A model generated the notes under the pieces. That model had not been told where the DNA came from. It was given only the letters and a program-made list of their open reading frames with translations, and searched no databases. From an uncultured Bacilli bacterium (GTDB lineage: Bacteria; Bacillota_I; Bacilli_A; RF39; UBA660): DNA of 63,669 bases. Position numbers and translations under genes: made by a program. The stretch is from the NCBI GenBank assembly GCA_934162425.1, contig CAKPIS010000008.1, positions 1 to 63,669 of the forward strand, written 5' to 3'. Shown piece by piece: positions 60,678 to 63,669 of this stretch; position 1 is the first letter of the stretch; each line of letters starts with the position of its first letter.

Positions 60678-60731
60678 ATGACTATTTTTGTAAAGTACAA
60701 CTGTTTATCTTATTGTTATTTTAAAAACTAG
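60678..60731 (+). CDS. Candidate prs leader peptide
   Basis: ATG 60678 reads MTIFVKYNCLSYCYFKN and stops (TAG 60729-60731) inside the first arm of the terminator hairpin. GAGAGG precedes it by about 8 bases. A ribosome at the stop codon would cover the hairpin, so translation of the leader could control readthrough into prs. An alternative 2-codon frame starts at 60673. Confidence 0.45.
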   Translation: MTIFVKYNCLSYCYFKN

Positions 60732-60754
60732 CACTATTTTTGTGCTGGTTTTTT
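60728..60754 (+). terminator. Leader terminator upstream of prs
   Basis: CTAGCAC-TATTTTT-GTGCTGG then six T, 19 bases before the prs start and after the extended -10 box. Confidence 0.8.
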
Positions 60755-60772
60755 ATGTTTTTAGGAGGAAGT

Positions 60773-61867
60773 ATGCAAATAATTGAAAATGATGATTTAA
60801 GACTTATTGTTATGAGTAACATAAAAGAATTTGGAGAGAAAGTAAATAATAGTATAGAGAATTTAAGAGGTGAAACTAAAAGTTATTTAGTTCCAATAGA
60901 AGAAGTTAGATTTAATAATGGTGAAGGAAAGGTAAAAATATGCGAAACAATTAGAAACAAGGATGTATATATAATATCTGATGTTGGAAATCATAGTATG
61001 ACTTATAATATGTTTGGTTATGAAAATCATATGGGACCAGATGAACATTTTATGGATATAAAAAGAGTTATATTAGCAATTAGCGGGCAAGCGTCTAGTA
61101 TAACTGTTGTAATGCCCCTACTTTATGAATCAAGACAACACAGAAGAAAGGGAAGAGAATCTTTAGACTGTGCATTAGCAGTTAAGGAATTAGAAATATT
61201 AGGTGTTAAGACGATAATAACTTTTGATGTTCATGATCCAAATATTAGAAATGCAATTCCTTGCATGTCATTTGAAAATTTTTATCCAACACACTCAATA
61301 TTAAAAGATTTTATTGAAAGAGAAACTCTTGATTTTGAAAATTTACTTGTAGTAAGTCCTGATACTGGTGCTATGGATAGAGCTATATATTATGCAAATA
61401 TGTTAAATACTGATGTTGGAATGTTTTATAAAAGAAGAGATCTAACAAAAGTAGTAAATGGTAAAAATCCTATAGTTCAGCATGAATATATGGGAAAAGA
61501 TGTTAAAGATAAAAATATAATAGTAGTTGATGATATGATAGCATCTGGTTCTTCTATGTTAGAAGTTGCTAGTGAACTAAAAAAAAGAGGCGCAAAAAAA
61601 GTATATTTAGTTGGAACGTTTTCTTTATTTACTAGTGGTCTTCAAAACTTTGATAAGGCTTATAAAGAAGGTGTTTTTGATATGCTATATACTACTAATT
61701 TAACTTATATTAATCCTAAATTAAAAAAGAAAAAATGGTTTTATGATGTAGATTGTTCTATGTTTTTAGCTAAAATAATAAATGTTTTAAATAGACATCA
61801 ATCAGTATCACCTCTTCTAAATGGTAAAGAAGATATCCTAAAACTCATAAATGATAAGAAAAAATAA
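60773..61867 (+). CDS. prs: Ribose-phosphate pyrophosphokinase
   Basis: 364 aa, longer than the usual 315. ATG 60773 is set by AGGAGGAAG. SDVGNHSMTYNMFGYENHMG, the flexible-loop YESRQHRRKGRESLDCALA, FDVHDPNIRNAIP, VVSPDTGAMDRAIYYA and the PRPP loop IIVVDDMIASGSSMLEVA are visible (each ≤20 residues). Makes PRPP for purine, pyrimidine, His/Trp and salvage pathways such as hpt. The loop lacks the typical RQDRK, and the N- and C-terminal parts are extended, so it is a divergent branch. Confidence 0.9.
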   Translation: MQIIENDDLRLIVMSNIKEFGEKVNNSIENLRGETKSYLVPIEEVRFNNGEGKVKICETIRNKDVYIISDVGNHSMTYNMFGYENHMGPDEHFMDIKRVILAISGQASSITVVMPLLYESRQHRRKGRESLDCALAVKELEILGVKTIITFDVHDPNIRNAIPCMSFENFYPTHSILKDFIERETLDFENLLVVSPDTGAMDRAIYYANMLNTDVGMFYKRRDLTKVVNGKNPIVQHEYMGKDVKDKNIIVVDDMIASGSSMLEVASELKKRGAKKVYLVGTFSLFTSGLQNFDKAYKEGVFDMLYTTNLTYINPKLKKKKWFYDVDCSMFLAKIINVLNRHQSVSPLLNGKEDILKLINDKKK

Positions 61868-61887
61868 GCTTTTATTACAAAATACGT

Positions 61888-61918
61888 AAGAATTATTATT
61901 TTAATTCTTATTTTTTTG
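61888..61918 (+). terminator. prs terminator
   Basis: AAGAATT-ATTATTTT-AATTCTT then ATTTTTTT. Confidence 0.7.
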
Positions 61919-61950
61919 TAGTATAATTGTACTTGAAAGAGAGGTAATTT

Positions 61951-62514
61951 ATGAATACTGGTTTATTAATTTCTATTGGTGTTATGTTATTAATAACACT
62001 TATTGCATCAATAACTACTTTAGTTATTGTAACAAAATATACTAAACAAGAAAAAATAGTAGGGAAGGTATTAAAAATAGTTGGAATAGTAATTGCAGCA
62101 TTAGCTGTATTAGCTTTAGCAATTGGAATATCATTTGTTAAAAAAGATGATAGTAAGTCACCTAAAGATTATAATGAAGTTACTTTAAATGAATATTTAA
62201 ATATAATAAATAGTGATGAAAAAAGTATAATATTAGTTGCAAGACCAACTTGTACATATTGTCAAAAGTTTTCTCCAATATTAAAACAAGCTGCTGGAGA
62301 TTTAGATTTAGTTGTTAATTATATTGATACTGATAAATTTTCTGAAGATGATTGGAAAACTTTCAATAATTCATTATCTTATTATACAGAAAATGAATGG
62401 GGTACACCACTTACTTTAATAGTTCAAAAAGGAGAAATAGCAGATGTTAACAGTGGTTATACTGATTTAGCTACTATTAAAAATTTCTTTACTAAGAATG
62501 GTTTAGGTAAATAA
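61951..62514 (+). CDS. Membrane-anchored thioredoxin-like protein
   Basis: 187 aa. Two membrane helices at about 5-27 and 42-65, then a thioredoxin fold with LVARPTCTYCQKFSPIL (CTYC) and cis-proline WGTPLTLIV. With two helices the domain probably faces the same side as the N-terminus, so the side of the membrane is uncertain. A fourth CxxC protein after those at 9.7-11.1 kb. Ribosome site GAGAGG. Confidence 0.82.
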   Translation: MNTGLLISIGVMLLITLIASITTLVIVTKYTKQEKIVGKVLKIVGIVIAALAVLALAIGISFVKKDDSKSPKDYNEVTLNEYLNIINSDEKSIILVARPTCTYCQKFSPILKQAAGDLDLVVNYIDTDKFSEDDWKTFNNSLSYYTENEWGTPLTLIVQKGEIADVNSGYTDLATIKNFFTKNGLGK

Positions 62515-62518
62515 TATT

Positions 62519-62550
62519 TTAAGAATTTCTATTTTGAAATTCTTTTTTTT
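62519..62550 (+). terminator. Terminator
   Basis: AAGAATTTC-TATTTT-GAAATTCTT then T run. Confidence 0.85.
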
Positions 62551-62593
62551 GTTCTAAATTTATAATATTTTGAATAAAATAAAGTAATATTAC

Positions 62594-62623
62594 TTGATAT
62601 TTATATTTATTATATGTTATAAT
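62594..62623 (+). promoter_or_regulatory. Promoter of tRNA-Cys/tRNA-Gly
   Basis: TTGATA, 18 bases, TATAAT; the tRNA starts 13 bases later. Confidence 0.7.
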
Positions 62624-62635
62624 TTATGGGTACAT

Positions 62636-62709
62636 GGGCCTATAGCCAAGTGGTAAGGCATGGGACTGCAACTCCCTGATCGTTGGTTCAAATCCGACTA
62701 GGCCCTCCA
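62636..62709 (+). tRNA. tRNA-Cys (anticodon GCA)
   Basis: Acceptor GGGCCTA/TAGGCCC, anticodon loop CTGCAAC, encoded CCA. Confidence 0.95.
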
Positions 62710-62716
62710 ATTTTAT

Positions 62717-62791
62717 GCAGGTGTAGTATAATGGTTAATATGTGGCCTTGCCAAGGCTAAGATGGGAGTTCGATTCTCCTCACTTGCTCCA
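62717..62791 (+). tRNA. tRNA-Gly (anticodon GCC)
   Basis: Acceptor GCAGGTG/CACTTGC, anticodon loop TTGCCAA, encoded CCA. By analogy with tRNA-His it is the likely left attachment site of the element that starts here; its right end is outside the window. Confidence 0.95.
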
Positions 62792-62829
62792 TAAGATAAA
62801 ATCGTCGCACCAATGTGACGTTAATGATT

Positions 62830-62857
62830 AAATCAACTAGAAATAGTTGATTTTTTT
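62830..62857 (+). terminator. Terminator after tRNA-Gly
   Basis: AAATCAACTA-GAAA-TAGTTGATTT then T run; a CGTCGCAC/GTGACG hairpin precedes it. Confidence 0.85.
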
Positions 62858-62889
62858 GTGCATTATTGCAAAGAAAGGTGTGATGTGAT

Positions 62890-63162
62890 ATGATTAGAAT
62901 AATTAAGAAGAAAATCAATATGAGTGATGAACTTAAAACCAAAATCGATTGGTCTTGCAAATTTAGTAAGCAGAAATATAAAATCTACGAAGGCTGCTTA
63001 AGAATTGTTGAACATACTAATCTAGCGTATGTTGAACCTCATAAGGTTATAATTAATAACCAGTTATACTTGTTCTTTAATGAACAGAAATATTTTTATT
63101 TAGGAAACTTACAAAATAAAGTTTCATTATCTGAATTGTCAGAATACATAGCAAGGCATTAA
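62890..63162 (+). CDS. Small partner protein upstream of a serine integrase (EPHK family)
   Basis: 90 aa. Ribosome site AAAGAAAGGTG. Shares NL....EPHKVIINN and KVSLSELSEYI with the protein at 17763-18056, which precedes the other integrase. The N-terminus is basic and differs. Same gene order (tRNA, terminator, small gene, leader with terminator, integrase) in both elements. Function unknown; accessory factor for the recombinase is the leading idea. Confidence 0.7.
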   Translation: MIRIIKKKINMSDELKTKIDWSCKFSKQKYKIYEGCLRIVEHTNLAYVEPHKVIINNQLYLFFNEQKYFYLGNLQNKVSLSELSEYIARH

Positions 63163-63233
63163 ATTGATTTGAGAGTTTAGATACTCCCATAATATTGGTT
63201 GTTTTTGTCGTACAAATAATCAATAAAATCTAG

Positions 63234-63262
63234 AGGTGTCCTTGTTATGTGACACCTTTTTT
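63234..63262 (+). terminator. Leader terminator before the second serine integrase
   Basis: AGGTGTC-CTTGTTATGT-GACACCT then six T, 41 bases before the integrase ATG. The sequence before it has ATATTGGTTGTTTTTG, close to ATATTGGGTAGTTTTTG upstream of the first integrase. Confidence 0.8.
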
Positions 63263-63303
63263 GGTGCCTTTCACTACCCTAAAAAGAAAGGAGAATGATA
63301 ATT

Positions 63304-63669
63304 ATGGATAATGAAAGGAAAACAGCAGGAGTTTATATTCGTGTATCAACAGAAGATCAAGCAAGAGAAGGATTTAGTTTAGGAGAACAAGAGGAAAAAT
63401 TACTTCAATTATGTAATTTTAAGGATTTAGAAGTTTATAAGGTCTATAAAGACGCTGGAATATCTGCTAAGGATATGGAACATAGGCCTCAATTTCAAGC
63501 AATGCTACAAGATATGAAAGAAGGAAAAATAAACTATATTGTTGCTTATAAACTAGATAGAATTACCCGTTCGGTTCGTGATTTGGAAGAATTAATATCA
63601 GTTTTAGAACAATATAATTGCTTTCTACTATGTGATAGAGACGATGTTAATACTTCTACTGCTAATGGA
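63304..63669 (+). CDS. Large serine recombinase (integrase), cut by the window end
   Basis: First 122 codons. The catalytic domain is intact so far: GVYIRVSTEDQAREGFSLGE with the catalytic Ser, AYKLDRITRSVRDLEEL and DVNTSTANG. More than half of the residues match the integrase at 18270, but the canonical YIRVST replaces YPRVST. Ribosome site AAAGGAG. The C-terminal domains and the rest of the element lie outside. Confidence 0.92.
   Translation, partial: MDNERKTAGVYIRVSTEDQAREGFSLGEQEEKLLQLCNFKDLEVYKVYKDAGISAKDMEHRPQFQAMLQDMKEGKINYIVAYKLDRITRSVRDLEELISVLEQYNCFLLCDRDDVNTSTANG

Overview
The window is a very AT-rich stretch of a low-GC Gram-positive (Firmicutes/Bacilli-type) chromosome. TGA is used as a stop (for example at the ends of the phosphoesterase at 12.9 kb and the ABC ATPase at 26.1 kb) and the one Trp tRNA has anticodon CCA, so this is not the Mycoplasma code. 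Strong Shine-Dalgarno sites, CIRCE-type heat-shock operators, collagen-like proteins and an N-domain-less ClpB would fit an uncultured gut Bacilli lineage of the RF39/Mollicutes-related kind. That placement is inference.

Layout. (1) 1-3089: tRNA-Trp followed by a 3 kb integrated element with no integrase, closed by a 46-bp repeat of the tRNA 3' end. (2) 3.1-17.5 kb: mostly housekeeping genes. They include a VanY-type carboxypeptidase, a polyprenyl synthase, a YhcG-like nuclease, HrcA-controlled clpB, a cysteine desulfurase/thioredoxin/CcdA-type operon, a DUF1848 protein, a phosphoesterase, rsmI, dinB and hpt. (3) 17.6-26.1 kb: tRNA-His and an 8.5 kb serine-integrase element. Its cargo is RNA/nucleotide-themed: Nudix-methyltransferase, YbaK-like deacylase, 2H phosphoesterase-methyltransferase, a tandem-repeat putative DNA-binding protein and a PrrC/RloC-like ABC ATPase. 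(4) 26.2-46.5 kb: a PHP phosphoesterase, a giant protein with 12 helicase-associated repeats and a nuclease-like insert, mnmA, a glycosyltransferase with three collagen-like surface proteins, tag, a metal exporter, gpmI, hsp20, and an MMPL exporter with a divergent TetR gene. (5) 46.5-62.8 kb: tRNA-Gln, tRNA-Glu, gltX, a possible type I toxin locus between direct repeats, a UvrD-like helicase, feoAB, a calcium-type P-ATPase, a large unknown protein, a QueH-acetyltransferase fusion, prs, a membrane thioredoxin, tRNA-Cys and tRNA-Gly. (6) 62.8 kb-end: a third tRNA-associated element (tRNA-Gly) whose serine integrase runs off the window.

The main theme is tRNA genes as landing sites. In the Trp and His cases the terminator that probably once followed the tRNA now lies beyond the far end of the element. 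The His and Gly elements share a small protein of one family, placed upstream of a related serine integrase behind a leader that contains an intrinsic terminator. tRNA biology also links core genes: cysteine desulfurase with mnmA (2-thiouridine), queH (queuosine), and gltX near tRNA-Glu. The best candidates for something new are the His-element cargo, the small partner protein of the integrases, the helicase-associated-repeat nuclease, and the candidate toxin-antitoxin locus at 49.5-49.9 kb.
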